Program-made: the position numbers and the translations under genes
Source: Serinus canaria
Lineage: Eukaryota; Chordata; Aves; Passeriformes; Fringillidae
NCBI RefSeq assembly: GCF_022539315.1
Contig: NC_066314.1
Coordinates: forward strand, 43,957,180-44,021,179
DNA length: 64,000 nucleotides
Direction: 5' to 3'
Shown: in pieces, positions 13,992 through 28,000 of the stretch
Layout: every line of letters begins with the position of its first letter
Numbering within the stretch: position 1 is the stretch's first letter
The notes under the pieces: model-generated
Told to the model about the DNA's origin: nothing
Seen by the model: the letters and a program-made list of their open reading frames with translations, nothing else
Database searches by the model: none

Positions 13992-14430
13992 ACCGAATTT
14001 GTGATATATGCTAGTGAACAAGAATTACAATTCCATCTGTTCCACTCCTACACATTCCTGGTGTGTAAGGACATTCAGGACCTGGAGAAGATGGCTTGTT
14101 GCACCAACAGCTTTAAATGTGCAGATTTCAGGAGGCAAGAATGGTTTTGCCTTCAATACCAGGGCACTAGAGTCAGTTTTGGAAGGTGAAGTGCACAAAA
14201 CTCTATCAGTTCTGTTACTGAAAGGTCAAGTTTCCTGAATGTGTGTTTTCCACATTCAGCACCCAACATACTGAAGATCAAGGGAATTTCTGCAGGAACA
14301 GAAATACACATTGTGGCATGTGATGAATTTATACGTAGAGCAGTAGAAGACATTAATAAGGATGTGACAAACTGGCAATGGGCATAGGCGGTGGTTTAGC
14401 ATATTTGCCTGTCAAAGGTTAAGACACAAA
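13992..14430. other. Intergenic spacer before SNRPF promoter
   Basis: No coding, RNA or repeat feature recognised. Base composition is ordinary and AT-leaning. The CpG island of SNRPF begins about 200 bp after this stretch. Confidence 0.6.
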
Positions 14431-14431
14431 T

Positions 14432-14494
14432 TAGCACTGATGTTTCACCACGTGAAACTGATGTTTTAGCACTGATGTTTTAGCACTGATGTTT
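14432..14494. repeat. Short tandem repeat of TTAGCACTGATGTTT with E-box hairpin
   Basis: The core TTAGCACTGATGTTT occurs three times. The last two copies are adjacent. The first is followed by a hairpin: GTTTCAC (14,442-14,448), a CAC spacer and GTGAAAC (14,452-14,458). The hairpin centre reads CACGTG, a canonical E-box (14,449-14,454). The tract lies 740-800 bp upstream of the SNRPF start codon. Confidence 0.6.
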
Positions 14495-14834
14495 TCTCTC
14501 TACACCCAGAAACATCTTTGCCTGGGAGTCAAAAGACACTGACAGGGGATTCGCACTTAATGCGCACTATAAACGCTGACATTTTCCATCCTTGCGTGTG
14601 GAATCACGAAAAGGTGCTGAATTGTGGATTATTTTCGCGGACGGACGGACGCCGCCAGGCTTTGGCGGCCCGCGGGGCTCGCCGGCACCGCCGGGAGAGG
14701 CTGTCAGAGCCCTGCCGCCGGTGCCACGGCCGCCGTGCCGGGCAGGCGCTGCCACCTCGCGGGGACCGGCCGGGGCAGCTCAGCGCGGAGCCGCAGGCGG
14801 AGCGGGGGCGAGCACGGCCGCAGGGAGCGCGCAG

Positions 14835-14925
14835 CGCGGGCACGGACACGGGCACGGCGCGGGCACAGCGCGCGGGTACGCGCACCGGGCACGCGCACCG
14901 GGCACGCGCACCGGGCACAGGCTCA
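14835..14925. repeat. GC-rich minisatellite (GGGCACG / GCACCGGGCACGC units)
   Basis: Degenerate GGGCACGG-type units are followed by three near-perfect 13-bp GCACCGGGCACGC units inside the SNRPF CpG island, about 310-400 bp upstream of the start codon. It is probably polymorphic in length. No regulatory role can be read from it directly. Confidence 0.75.
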
Positions 14926-14979
14926 CAGCCCCGCACCGCCCACGGCCCCGCGACCACGGCGCGCCTCGCGGCAACAGCG

Positions 14980-15097
14980 ATTGGTTGCGACGGAGGTGGG
15001 GGGGAAAACTGACCGGCCAATGAGAGAGGCCGGCGGCACTGCCGAGCCAATGGGCAGCCGCGTCTGTGGCTCTGCGCGTCGGGGCCCGGCAGCCAAT
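14980..15097. promoter_or_regulatory. SNRPF: Four CCAAT boxes (NF-Y-type array)
   Basis: One inverted box (ATTGG, 14,980-14,984) and three direct boxes (CCAAT at 15,017-15,021, 15,047-15,051 and 15,093-15,097) lie within 120 bp, with flanks close to the NF-Y consensus (AGCCAATGGG twice). Spacings are 37, 30 and 46 bp. CCAAT arrays of this kind mark TATA-less housekeeping and cell-cycle promoters. The last box is 138 bp upstream of the start codon, so transcription probably starts between them. Confidence 0.75.
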
Positions 15098-15234
15098 GGG
15101 AGCGCGGCGCGGGTGAGAGGTCGGAGGTGGGAGAGCGGCGCCCCCGGAACGGGAAGCGGCGCCGGTTCCCAGCGCCTCCCGTTGTCCCGCGGCGCGCACG
15201 AGGGGTTTCCGCGCGGGCCCGCGCTTCTCCCGCC

Positions 15235-16631
<1,397 letters not shown>

Positions 16632-16649
16632 GTGTTTTGTATTTCTGGA

Positions 16650-16655
16650 AATAAA
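16650..16655 (+). other. SNRPF: SNRPF poly(A) signal AATAAA
   Basis: A canonical AATAAA lies 19 bp after the SNRPF stop codon and is followed by a T-rich stretch, giving a very short 3' UTR. Confidence 0.85.
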
Positions 16656-16679
16656 CTTTTTTTTTTCCTTTTCTGTTTT

Positions 16680-19600
16680 TCATACTTTTGTGGTAAGACA
16701 TTTATTTCCATAGTGGTTTTGTATGGGGAAAATTAACCCTTTTAAAGGTCTTTAATATTTTATTGCTGTCCAAAAACTAATGCTGGAGGAACAACAGGTA
16801 ATTGTTTCAATTTAAAGTTGAAAATACTGAAATGAAAAGTGAGTGTTTTAAAAATACCAGTTATCTTCCCATCTGAAATGCAGGAAGAGTTAGCAGTATC
16901 TATATTTTACAGTTTGTATGTCATGACTATTTAAATACATTTCATCTTTAAAACTGTTTATAAAACTTTTGGGATTAGCTGGGAAGATTTCACTGCAAGT
17001 GAAGTGTGCAGATCTGTTATCCTGCAGTTTCTCTCATAAATATTCTCCTGCTTTGAGTCAGGAAGCTCGAGGTGTGTCTGCATGGTCATTAAGGAAGGAC
17101 AGATGTGTGTCACCTTAGCAGCCAACAGCCACAGAGACAAAAGCAGCTGCAGAGCTCCACAGACTTGAGTGGCAGTAATAGAGCTGAGACAAGAGACTGC
17201 AGAATGGGAGTGTGATTTGTGAGTCTGCTGAAGAAGGGAAAGGGTGCTGTGGTCCTCCTCAGCATGTTGTGAAGAGAAGACGTCCTGTCTAAGAGCTGCA
17301 CAGGTTGTGGCTGCAGTAGGTGCTTGTGGAGTGCAGCTCTCCAGCCCTGCTGCCTGGAGCACACATCCTGCCAGACACAACTGGAGTGGGCAGTGCTGGG
17401 GGCTGGGGGCTGGCTTAGAGTAGAACACTGGCTATGAGAGCTGTGGGAAGGACACCAGCCTGTCAGGATAGATCCTACAGAGAAATACCACCCTGTTTCA
17501 TGCTGGAAGTCATCCCTGGAGCTATCCATGTGTTCCTTTAATATTGGCATATGTAAGTTTCCATAAAGAGTGAAAAATCATTTTGGATGTACTTGTGCAG
17601 GTGTTTCATTGCTTAAACCAGACCTTTCTGGCAGTGTGGTGGCTTCACAGCTCTGCTGAAGTTCCTGCAGTCCCATTGGGAAAGGGAAAAGAGCTTTTTA
17701 AGCTAAAATCAGTACTATCACAAGGATAAATGAGTACTTTAAAATTGGCAATGAGCCTTGGAAACCTCAGAAACACTAGATGTGTTCTGAGTAGTGGCAG
17801 GAATGAGAGGCAAAGAAGCCTCTCCCCTGGTTTGTGATGCAGCACATCCTGATTGTCACAGTGCTGTCAGTACTGGAGGAGGAACAGCTGTGACTGTCAC
17901 CTTGGTATCTAAGTCAATTCCTTGCCTGCAGTGGGTTGGCACTGATCTGAAAGCTGCTCTTCCTCATGAGGAAGTGGGACTTGGAGGTGAGTTTGTCTTG
18001 TATTATCTGAGCACTGGATCAGCAGATAGGGCCACCACTATGGCAACTCACCAAGCCTCAGCTTTTCAGAGTGACTGGGAAGACCAAGCCTGTGCTGAAC
18101 CCCTTCTGTGTGCAGAGATGCCTGTGACTGTTCCTCAATTAAACAGGTGTATCTGTAGAAGCATGTCTGGAGTTGTACAGCCAGAGTGCTTACTTCCTTT
18201 CCTGAGGGTAAAGCAAATGTCTTGGCCTTGCAGAGCTACCTCCTGTAATTCATAGCATTTCCTCTGATTCCCTTACTGCAGGCTGAGAATTCATCAATGT
18301 AGGTTGAAATTATCACCAGTGGTTGTTGGTGAAATGCTGATTTTTGTGCTAGGAAGAATCTTCACACAAGGAAAGTCCTGTAGCAGTTTAAAATTAGTAG
18401 AAACCTTTTTAAGAAAAATAAAAACCAAACAACAAGCCAAAGCACAAAAGAAGCAAGGGAGCATCTTCGGTGGAAGAACCCATGCTGATAAAGTCAGACA
18501 GCAACTTAAACATTTGCTTAACTTAGATCCTTGTCCTAAATGATGTGGAAAGAATTGCAGGGCAGGTGAAGAAAAGGTGTTCTGAATATATCAGAGTAAT
18601 TTGAGCTTGTTCTTTGTATGGAGTAAGCCCCATGAATACAGATTTTTTTTTCATCTCTGGAGGAAGTCCAAAAGGCAAAAGAACTGGAAACATTCACTTA
18701 AGTGTAATTTTACATGTTAAATACAAGGTACATAAAGTAACTAAAAAGAAAAATTGCCTTCATGTGATTAGGTTGTTCCGATTGTTTATAGGATAATAGA
18801 AATTAGAGATAAAGTAACAGGACAGTCAGGAAAAGACTATGCCCTGCAAAACCACTTATTTAATATGCTGAAAAGGTGGTCAAAAAGAGCCTAGAAATAG
18901 TGAGGCATGACACATACCACATGTAGCTTTGAGCTTACTTTTGTGTTTCTCATTTGGGTATTAGGTTTTTTGCTGTTTGTTTTTTACTTGGAAACTTTCC
19001 CATTCCTTGGAGTATGCAAAAAAAGAGTACACAACCTGCCTGAGAAGATGCTAAATCCTTATCATTGCTGAGAGAAAATGCTGCAAGCTCCAGTTCTGTA
19101 TTGTGCAGCTGACAGACTGCAAAGAAGGACAAGCTTTGGCCATAAGCCCAGATGCTGGAGTTGTACCAGGTGCCCACATCCCACACAGGTGCACACAAGC
19201 TCTTCTTTTCTTTAGCTGCAGTTTGTGTGAAAAGAAAACTAAGGCACAGAGGTTGGCAAGGTTGCACTGTGCTCAGGGAGAGGCAAACTGTCCCCTGAGG
19301 CAAACTGAGGTGTCCCCCCAAAAGGTCTCCCCCTCCCCAGGCCGTTATGCAGTTTGCCAAAGACAGATCTGGGAACAGAGGATACAGAAAGCTCATCTGA
19401 TCAAATGCAATGTTTTCATGGTTTGAGAGATACAAGATTCTTCTACACAATAATTAAAAAAAAAAAAGCAGATTTCACTTTTACTTAAGCAAAACTATGC
19501 AAGAAGTATTTGTAAATGTGATGTTAGCTCAATCCAACGTGAGGGAAGTCAAAGGCCTGTAACAGATTTGCAATTTAGTTTGGATCTATTCCACATTTGC

Positions 19601-21590
19601 AAGTCACTTTCATTCAAGTGATGCATTTTCTGTGTTTGATCCTGAGGGTTTACTGACCTCTGCTGCTTTTAGTAAACAGGGAAATAGCACTCAGAAAATG
19701 TCACAAGGAATTAACTTGTGTTAAGGCATGCATAGTGTCCCCTTTTGGGACACTTCATCATGCTATGTGTATTATTGGAAAGGTCTAGTTAGTGGATGAA
19801 AAAAGCTAATCTACAAATTTAAGGACAATGGAGCCAATATTTGATTTGAGACTTATCTCTAAATTTGGGCTTTTTGTTTTTAATGACAAGTTGTTTATAA
19901 GAACAGACTTTCTAATGTAGCTCACACAGTGAAAATATGTCCTAGAGGAATAAGCATATCATATTCTCATGTAAAGCATCAGCAAGAAGAGATGAAATCC
20001 CTTAAATCAATAACCTGATACTCAACTTTTTAATCTCTACTTTTCCTGAGATTTTTTTTCTCCCATTGAAAATGCCACATTTAAAAATTATTTTCAAAAA
20101 GTACTTTCACTGGCACTTTAGGGTGATTTAAAAGTTCTAAATTTAAGAAATTTTTGCAGGGTTCCTTCAGCATCCTATAGCCCTCTGTTTACATCCAGTG
20201 AACTCTGCCAACATTTTAAAAATCCAGCTGAGTATTTAGAATCTGTACTGTTTGAATCAAACTCTAGAATTTCCTGAGGATGCAACCTAAAAGCCATTCC
20301 TGCACTTACCTTTCTGGGCAGGATTCTTAAAAATGGATGAGGCACAGTATGACAGAAACCTGACTGCAGTGGATTGACCTTTTTTCATATGCTGATGTAT
20401 TACAGAGAAAATTCTTCACCAGAAAAGAACCAGGGCATATAGAAATACGCAAGCACATCTGTAAGTTCTCTGCAAAAAGAATTTAAGTCTTAAGTCTTTA
20501 AGTCTCCTAGCTTATGAAGCATAAAATCTTCACTGATTCTCAGGTTTTAAATCAGGATCTGACCTTGAATCTCAGAGAAGCCTAGAGCACAAAACTGATT
20601 TTCTCCTTTAAAGTGTAACAACACAGCTCACAGGTGTGTTGATCTTTCCTTTTTTCCCCCCTCCACTGCAGCATGCTGTGTTTCATTCTTGACACAACAG
20701 CTCTCAGCCCACAGGCACTGCTTAGGCATCCCCCACAATGGGATGTCCTTCTGTGCTTGTTATGATGCTGTTGCCAGGTTCCTCTTTGATTTCTGCTTTC
20801 AAGCATATTGTGAAACTGCTGGGGAGCGCCACAGTCAGCAGCAGGAACTCCTGAGAGTGGTAAAGCACCCTCTGCCAGCTCTCCTGTCCATCTTCTGCAT
20901 GCCTAAGTGGGAGTTCAGGAGGAAGACAAAGGTTGTATCACGGTGCAGTATTACCCCGGTGGAGAAGCATCACAAGGTAACACCCAACTTTACTGTAGTT
21001 TTACTCACTTTTCAGGTTTGATATTAAATACAAATTACTGGGCTTTCGATGCAAATCTTGCCTCTTATGGAAACAAGACTTCACTAGAAGGGTGCATTCA
21101 AAGAGCCAACATAACCAACTGTTTCTGCTGAACAGGAATATGTATATGCACATAGGTCTGTTACAAACATTGCCACCCCAGGAGAAGTGTTTGAGGAACC
21201 ACTTGTTTAGAAAGACACTCTATTTTCCAGCTGGGAAATACTGGATTCCTTAAGACGCTGTGAATATGTGAAGAGAGAAGAAAACAAAAAATCCGTGTTG
21301 GGAGCAAATATTTGCTCCCTGACTCTCCCATCCCTAGTTCTGCAGGGGGCAGCAGAATCGCACAAGCGTTTCGTTACTGGAATCGGATGAATTAACATCT
21401 GCCTGGATAAATGAATGTCTGCCTGAACGTCTGGCGCGGGGTTATGGTCCCTCGGGGGTTGTTGCCGGGATGCGGGCAGAGTGGTTTGAGCGGGCAAAAT
21501 GATGGATGCTGGAGAGGTGATGGACGCCGGGCAAACAAACGCTCCCAAATCAGACGCTCCTATTTTCCCGACAAAGGGAAATCTTTAGGT
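16680..21590. other. SNRPF-AMDHD1 spacer; CCDC38 not found
   Basis: In mammals CCDC38 (a coiled-coil protein gene of about 560 codons) lies on the minus strand between SNRPF and AMDHD1. I looked on both strands for splice-flanked, charged, coiled-coil-like coding segments and found none. The open frames here (for example minus 17,110-17,550 and plus 17,794-18,255) are short and not protein-like. Nothing else is recognisable apart from short A-runs. A rapidly diverged exon could be missed by eye. Confidence 0.55.
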
Positions 21591-21599
21591 GGTGCTGTG

Positions 21600-22090
21600 A
21601 GGACTGGGAGCTCCGGGAAGCCCCAGCTGGAAAACCCGGTGCTTGAGAGCTGGTCACGAACCAGCGCGATGCACGGATGTTGTCACGTTATCCTGGACCG
21701 AATCCAGCAGAGCATCCCGCGCCTGGAGCGGGCTGAGGCCAAGTCAGGGCAGAGCCGAGACGGGCTCCGGAGCGGGGGCCGGGCTGGTGCCGGGGCGGGC
21801 CGGGGGGCGGGAGGGGCGCTCGGCCGCACCGCCCCGGGGACTTTGAGCCCCGCGGCCCCGGCACAGGGTGGCCGCGGGCATGGCGGGCCGGCAGAGACAG
21901 CGGCTGCTGCTGGAGAACGCCGAGCAGCTGGTGCTGGTCTGCGGCCGGCGAGAGCCGTACCTGCGGCGGGACGGCGCCGCCAGCCTGGCCGTGCTGCGGG
22001 CCGCCAGCCTGGTGGTGGGGCTGTGAGTGCGGGCACGGCGGGCTGCGCCTCGGCGCGGCTGCGATCGGGGGGCAGGGTGGAAGGCATCCC
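21600..22090. promoter_or_regulatory. AMDHD1: CpG island promoter of AMDHD1
   Basis: GC and CpG content rise steeply here and cover the first coding exon (21,880-22,022). No TATA box is evident. The island is smaller than that of SNRPF. Confidence 0.75.
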
Positions 22091-25000
22091 CCAAGCGCAG
22101 TCCAGGCTTCCCGGTGCCATCCTCGAACTCCATGGGAGAACAGTCCCAAAGGGCTGCGGCTCCCCGGGGCGCGATCCAGGTCCTGGCGAAGGCAGTTGGG
22201 TTTGAGTGAGGGGACGAGTGCCCTGCGGATAGATGCTGTGTGCTCGCTGATCCGCAGGAGGGAAACAATGGTACCTAGCAGGAATTAGAGCAGAACGGTA
22301 CCAAGGTATCGTCCAGAGGGATCTAAGGACAGGATAAGCGTTATGGCAAACAGCTTGAAACACGTGGCATCACCCCAGTGTTTGCTGTGTATCTCTAATA
22401 TGAGCGAACCACCTCCACATCTGCATCTTCAGTCCTCCTGAAGGTCCTGCCCCTATTGTTCCAGGAGCTCTGTTGTCGAGAGCTTGACTTTTGAACACTC
22501 ACACGTTCTTTGGTCACTGTCTGTGTTTTGCAGGGATGGTTGTATCAAAGCTGTGGGCCAGGCAGAGGTTATCCGCAATGAGTTTTCAGAAGCAACATTT
22601 GAAAGGATAATTGACTGCTCTGGAAAGTGCGTGTTGCCAGGTAGGTGTATTTTTGTGATACAAAGGAACTCCACTGCCAGTGGGTCAAGGAACATAATCC
22701 TGGTTCTCTGCTCAGCCCTGGTGAGACACATCTGGGGTGCTGTGTCCACTTCTGGGCTCCACAGTATGAGAGAGACATGGAGCTGCTGGAGTAGGTCCAG
22801 TGGAGGGCTACAAAGATCATGAAGGGTTTGAAGTGTGTCTATTATGAGGAGAGACTGAGAGAGTTTGGTGTTTTCAGCCTCAAGGACAGACGACTGAAAG
22901 GGGACCTCATCAAAATCTGTAAGTATCTGAAGTGGGGGACACCCAGAGAAGGTTTCCAGGCTCTGCTCAGTGGTGCCAAGCAATAGGACAGGAGGCAATG
23001 GGCAGTTCCCCTTGAACACGAGGAAATACTTTATTGTGCACTGGAACAGGCTGCCCAGAGAGGCAGTGAGTCTCCCTCACTAGAGATATTCAAGGGCTCT
23101 TTTGGGCTTCATGGTGGAGCTCTGTCTCCTCTTGTTTTGCCTGTAGATCTGTTCCTCTGTATCTAGATCACAACAGGAATGTAGCTGGCTCACAGAGTGA
23201 CTCTTCAGATTCACTGCTCTTTTCTGTGCTCTCTCAGCCCATTAGCCATTCGGCCACAGAGCTCAGTCTGTTCATCCTGCCCACAGCTGTTTGGAGACAA
23301 AAGGGATTTAAGTCACAATTCTGCAACTTTGCCTGATAAAAAATCTCCAAAAGATGGGCAAGTCTATGGCATGTTAAACTCTCCAAATGGTGTTAGTACA
23401 TGAGCTGTCAGACCTGTGTTTCTTTTACAGTGGCCTTGCCACTCAGCACTGTCAGTTTCAGAGCTTGTAGAGAAGGCTCCCACTCTAACAAGTGTTGCCA
23501 GAGGAAGTCTAGTGTGCTAAACCCAGCCTAAGCAGTTTGCCTTTTTTTTAAAGAGTACAGGCTTAAAGTCGAATGAACACTTTCAAAGTTTGCTATTTAT
23601 CCTTTCTTCCACAGTTTGAAAACTTTATCAAAATACCATGGCACACTCAGCAACTGATGCATTTACCTATTGGAGATATTTTGCCTAAGGTGTCAGATAT
23701 AAAAAATAAAAAGAAAGAAAATTAATAGCCTCTGAAGAAAATCCTAGATATTTGGCTGATTGGATTTTTTTTTCTCTAACCAATAGAGACTTTTTAGGGG
23801 AGCTTCTGCTGTCTATTTAAATTGCTTGCATGTTCATAACATTTTCTCTTACACAGTGAAGTAACTCAAGTGTACATTTACTTTGTTTTCTTTAGGCCTG
23901 GTAGATGCACATACACATCCAGTGTGGGCTGGTGATAGGGTTCATGAGTTTGCAATGAAGGTAACAGCATAAAATTACACAGACGGATTTTTCTTCCTCC
24001 TTATTTTTTTTTCTTTTTTTCTTTTTTTTAATGTAGAACTGTTTCTACTTCCTAGTGGCTCTCATCTTTCTTTTATAGAAAAATACATAATTTCTGTCAG
24101 ATAATCTACCTGAGGGAGGAGGGATGATTTTTGAATACTGATAGGCTGAGAGAGGAGTGTACCTCCATGCTTCGCAGCCACCCTTGATATATTTTTGCAT
24201 TAATTGAAGCAATACAGGAGTGTCACCTTCTATTACTGTCTAAGTCTTGATTTTTTTCCTTCCTTTTTCTTTTCCACATAAATGAATTTTGAGCTAGAAA
24301 TCGGCTTTCCTCTTGGACTCAGGGGAAAGCAAATCTTCACAGTAATTCTCTTTATGCCACTTCTTACAACCTTTCTTCACTTAAGTGGAAGGGAGAGAGA
24401 AGAAAATGGGGAGGGGGAGGAAGAATTAATGGGGATTTTTTTCTCCTCTCTGTCTCTCTCACTGCAAAGAAACCTCAAGGCACTTTGCAGTATCTCTTGA
24501 AAGGAAAACACACTTGCTCATGTTTGGGTGGGTGGTTTTTGTTTTCTTTTGTTTACCCCCAAGCTGGCAGGTGCATCCTACATGGAGATCCACCAGGCTG
24601 GGGGAGGGATCCACTTCACCGTGGAGCACACTCGGAAGGCCACGGAGGACGAGCTGCTGGCCACGCTGGAGCAGCGCCTGGGCCGCATGCTGCGAGCAGG
24701 ATCCACGCTGGTGGAGTGCAAGAGTGGCTACGGCCTGGACCTGGACATGGAGCTCAAAATGCTGCGGGCCATCGAGCGCGCGCGGGGATCCTCGGCCATC
24801 GGCATCTCCTCAACCTACTGCGGGGCTCACGCCGTGCCCAAGTAACGCCCTGCTCTTTCTCTTCTGCAGTACTGCTGCTTTGCTTAGGAGACTGGTTTCT
24901 TCTGCCTCACTCCTAAAACACAGCGTGCTTGAAAAAAAGCAGTCAATATTCATAGGGAGCTCTCCTAAATTTCAGGGCAACGTTATTTAGGGACTTCTAA

Positions 25001-28000
25001 ATGCCAGCAGTGGCTTCGCTCAGAACCCCTGCCCCCAGCTGATGCTCACACTGAACATAACACAGAAAGTTCTCCTTCTTGCATTTGCTGCTATCCTTCA
25101 AGCTTGGTCACTGCCATGAGATTTTATTTTGGCTAAATAACAACAGAAAACACCATATTTAATCTTTATATAGCTCCATAAACAAAGTTTAATTATCTTC
25201 CATGCAATGAAGACTTGCATACATCTTATATATGTATAAGTCTATATACATCTATATGTATATAGACTTATACATATATAAGATGTATAAGTCTTCATCT
25301 TATACATGAAGACTTATACATCTTATATATGAGATGAAGATTAAACTGGTTTTAATTAATTATTCTGATGGCTCGATATCATAAAAATCCTTTCTCACTT
25401 CTGATTTTGATTTTGCAGTGATGAAATTACCATCTTCATGTTAGCCGATTTCAGCGTATGAAGGAACTAATGAGGAGTTTTAGCTGGATATTTTGACATG
25501 CTAAGTGGTAGGCTGCTGCAAGACAAGGCATGTGAGATGGAGGCAGGCTTATTGTGTGACAGTATTCAAGAGATGTTTGTTAAAAGAAAAAAAACATACT
25601 CAAAAAAAAAAATCCTCATCTTTTCTAACATTCAAGAAAACGTGACCCAGAAAATATTTTTTGCAATCTAATTATTGTGTTTTTGAAGTAGGATGGTAAA
25701 TGATCTTTTGTCAATCTAACTATGGAAAATGAATCCTGTATCATCTTCAGTAACTGGGAGATGGTTAAGAATAATGTAACTAAAATCAGCTGAAGGCAGC
25801 AACTTCTTCTTTCAGGAAGTTCTACTAAAATTTAGAGGACTTAATGGTAAAATAAATGAGACCTTTCACCCCAAACTATAGATATAGATAGATAGATAGA
25901 TATAGATATAGATATAGATATAGATATAGATATAGATATAGATATAGATATAGATATAGATATAGATATAGATTAGATATAGATAGATATTTCTTAGCCC
26001 TTCTTTTTTCCTTCTCCTATAAAGCCTTGGCAGGATCTCAGTCAAAATCCTGATAGTCTTTCCCACCAAAATGCTTTTGAGCATTTCTATAAACAAATGA
26101 AATAATTACCAGTGTTTTTACAGACATACTAACTCTCATGTGTTAGAAAGACAGGTGTGCTTTCTCATTCTGTGCACACTTCTGTCCCCACTGGTGCACA
26201 TCAAGCATAACAAAAGTTAGTAGTAGTAAGGATACTGTATTTGAAGTAAGGAGAAAAGGTAGTTGGGGGTTTGAGGAAATTTCCTGAAGGAAATACTGGG
26301 TTATCTGTATTTTCTAGTTTGGGTCTTTTTAAATAATCTCTTCTCTTTTCAATCAAATGTTTGTGTCTAGACTATTTTGCTTGAATTTAATGCTACTCCT
26401 CCAACTTAGACTGGCTTGGGTTTTTATTTTGACCAGGAGGGAATCTGCAGTTCTTTCTTGGTCCCTCCAGTCATCATTTTGAATCAAACTCATGATTTGG
26501 GAAATGTCTGATTTTTAAAAATCAGTATTTTTTATTAGTAAGTGATTATTGGGCCATTTTCCAATTTATCAAGTAATTTTCAAAGTGTTTTCCTGAGCAG
26601 AAATCCTCTGCATTAAAACAACAGCAGTTTTGTTTTGCATTATGGGACATTATATCCCTCAAAAAGTGAAACCATTTTTTAGTGTTTCCCTCTGTTTTGG
26701 CTTGGCTCTGGCCCTCGTCTTTCAGCCCAAATTCCTGCAAAGGCTGCTGAGTAGAAAGAGAAAAGGCAGCTTTGAAAGAGAAAAGAAGCCTTGTCAGAGT
26801 CAGAGGCTGAGCAGCCCTGATGCCTGTTTCAGTGAGAAGGGAATGGAAGAGGGCTCTGCTTTATAACCTTGCTCATAAATTCAGGCAGAATTTGGCTTCT
26901 TGGATGGATTCCATTGCATGGCTCCCAACCCAGGCTCCTGTGGCACTCCACAGTGCCAGTGTCTGCATGCCTTACACTGCCTGGAATGAGCATTCAGGTT
27001 CTCAGGCATTTAGCTGCTGTACATCCCTTGTCCTTAGACATTAAAATTGGAAAATGCTCGCTCAACTGCATGTTTTGGGATTATTTGCTCTTCCTGAGGC
27101 ATTTAGTGATCTCTCCTGAGTTATCTTTATGTAACAGAGGATTCATAAATGATTCTGACTTTGGCAAATCAAACCTTGGGAAGCCCCTCTGATTAGAAAC
27201 AGTTATCTGTCCATCACACTGAATGATAGAAAAGGAGGAAAGGCAAATTAAAGATAATAACTTACACTGCATATCCCCTTTGAGCTTTGATACTTGCATT
27301 AAAATATTGTATGAATACCATTTAACGTATTTAAATGCTCACTTACATATTTTAAATAGTTATATTTTAGGATACAGTATAAAGAGGTCAGAATATATGA
27401 ATAGGAAAGCAGAAAAATTTGGTTTAAAGTACCCCATATCTTTGTTAGCATCCAAGATGCCAACCTTATTAAAAACACTGAGTAATACAATCTAACATTC
27501 TTTGAATGGAAAGTAACTCATGTTGGAGAATACATGAATTGCAATGGGGCTTAATTTTTTGATTTGAATTTTTTTTTGAGGGATTCATATTTACATCATT
27601 TCCTAAGTAATTCAGTAATTGCATGTATGGCTTGAGTGTGTGCCAGACTTCAAGGATGTTACTCACAGGGATCTGTAACACTTTCTTTTTGTTAGAGGGA
27701 AAACTGCTACTGAAGCCACAGACGACATTATCAATAACCACCTTCCTAAACTGAAAGAACTCAAACTAAGTGGTGAAATAGATGTCAACAATATAGATGT
27801 GTTCTGTGAGAAGGGAGTCTTTGATCTCGAGTCTACAAGGAGAATACTTCAAGCTGGAAAAGATATAGGGTTGCAGATTAACTTCCATGGTGACGAGCTG
27901 CATCCGATGAAATCTGCTGAGGTACGTCTTTCTTAACATTCATTTTTGCTCCTGTGAGAGCCAGTCTGTGAAGGAATTGGAGCTTTCAAATTGAGGTTGT

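Noticed and set aside
21411..22363. 264-codon plus frame and 226-codon minus frame around AMDHD1 exon 1
   Set aside because: Same CpG-island artefact; the plus frame is out of phase with AMDHD1 exon 1, which has clear protein similarity and a correct donor.
25866..26096. Open frame encoding a long Ile-Tyr repeat
   Set aside because: It is the translation of the GATATA microsatellite.
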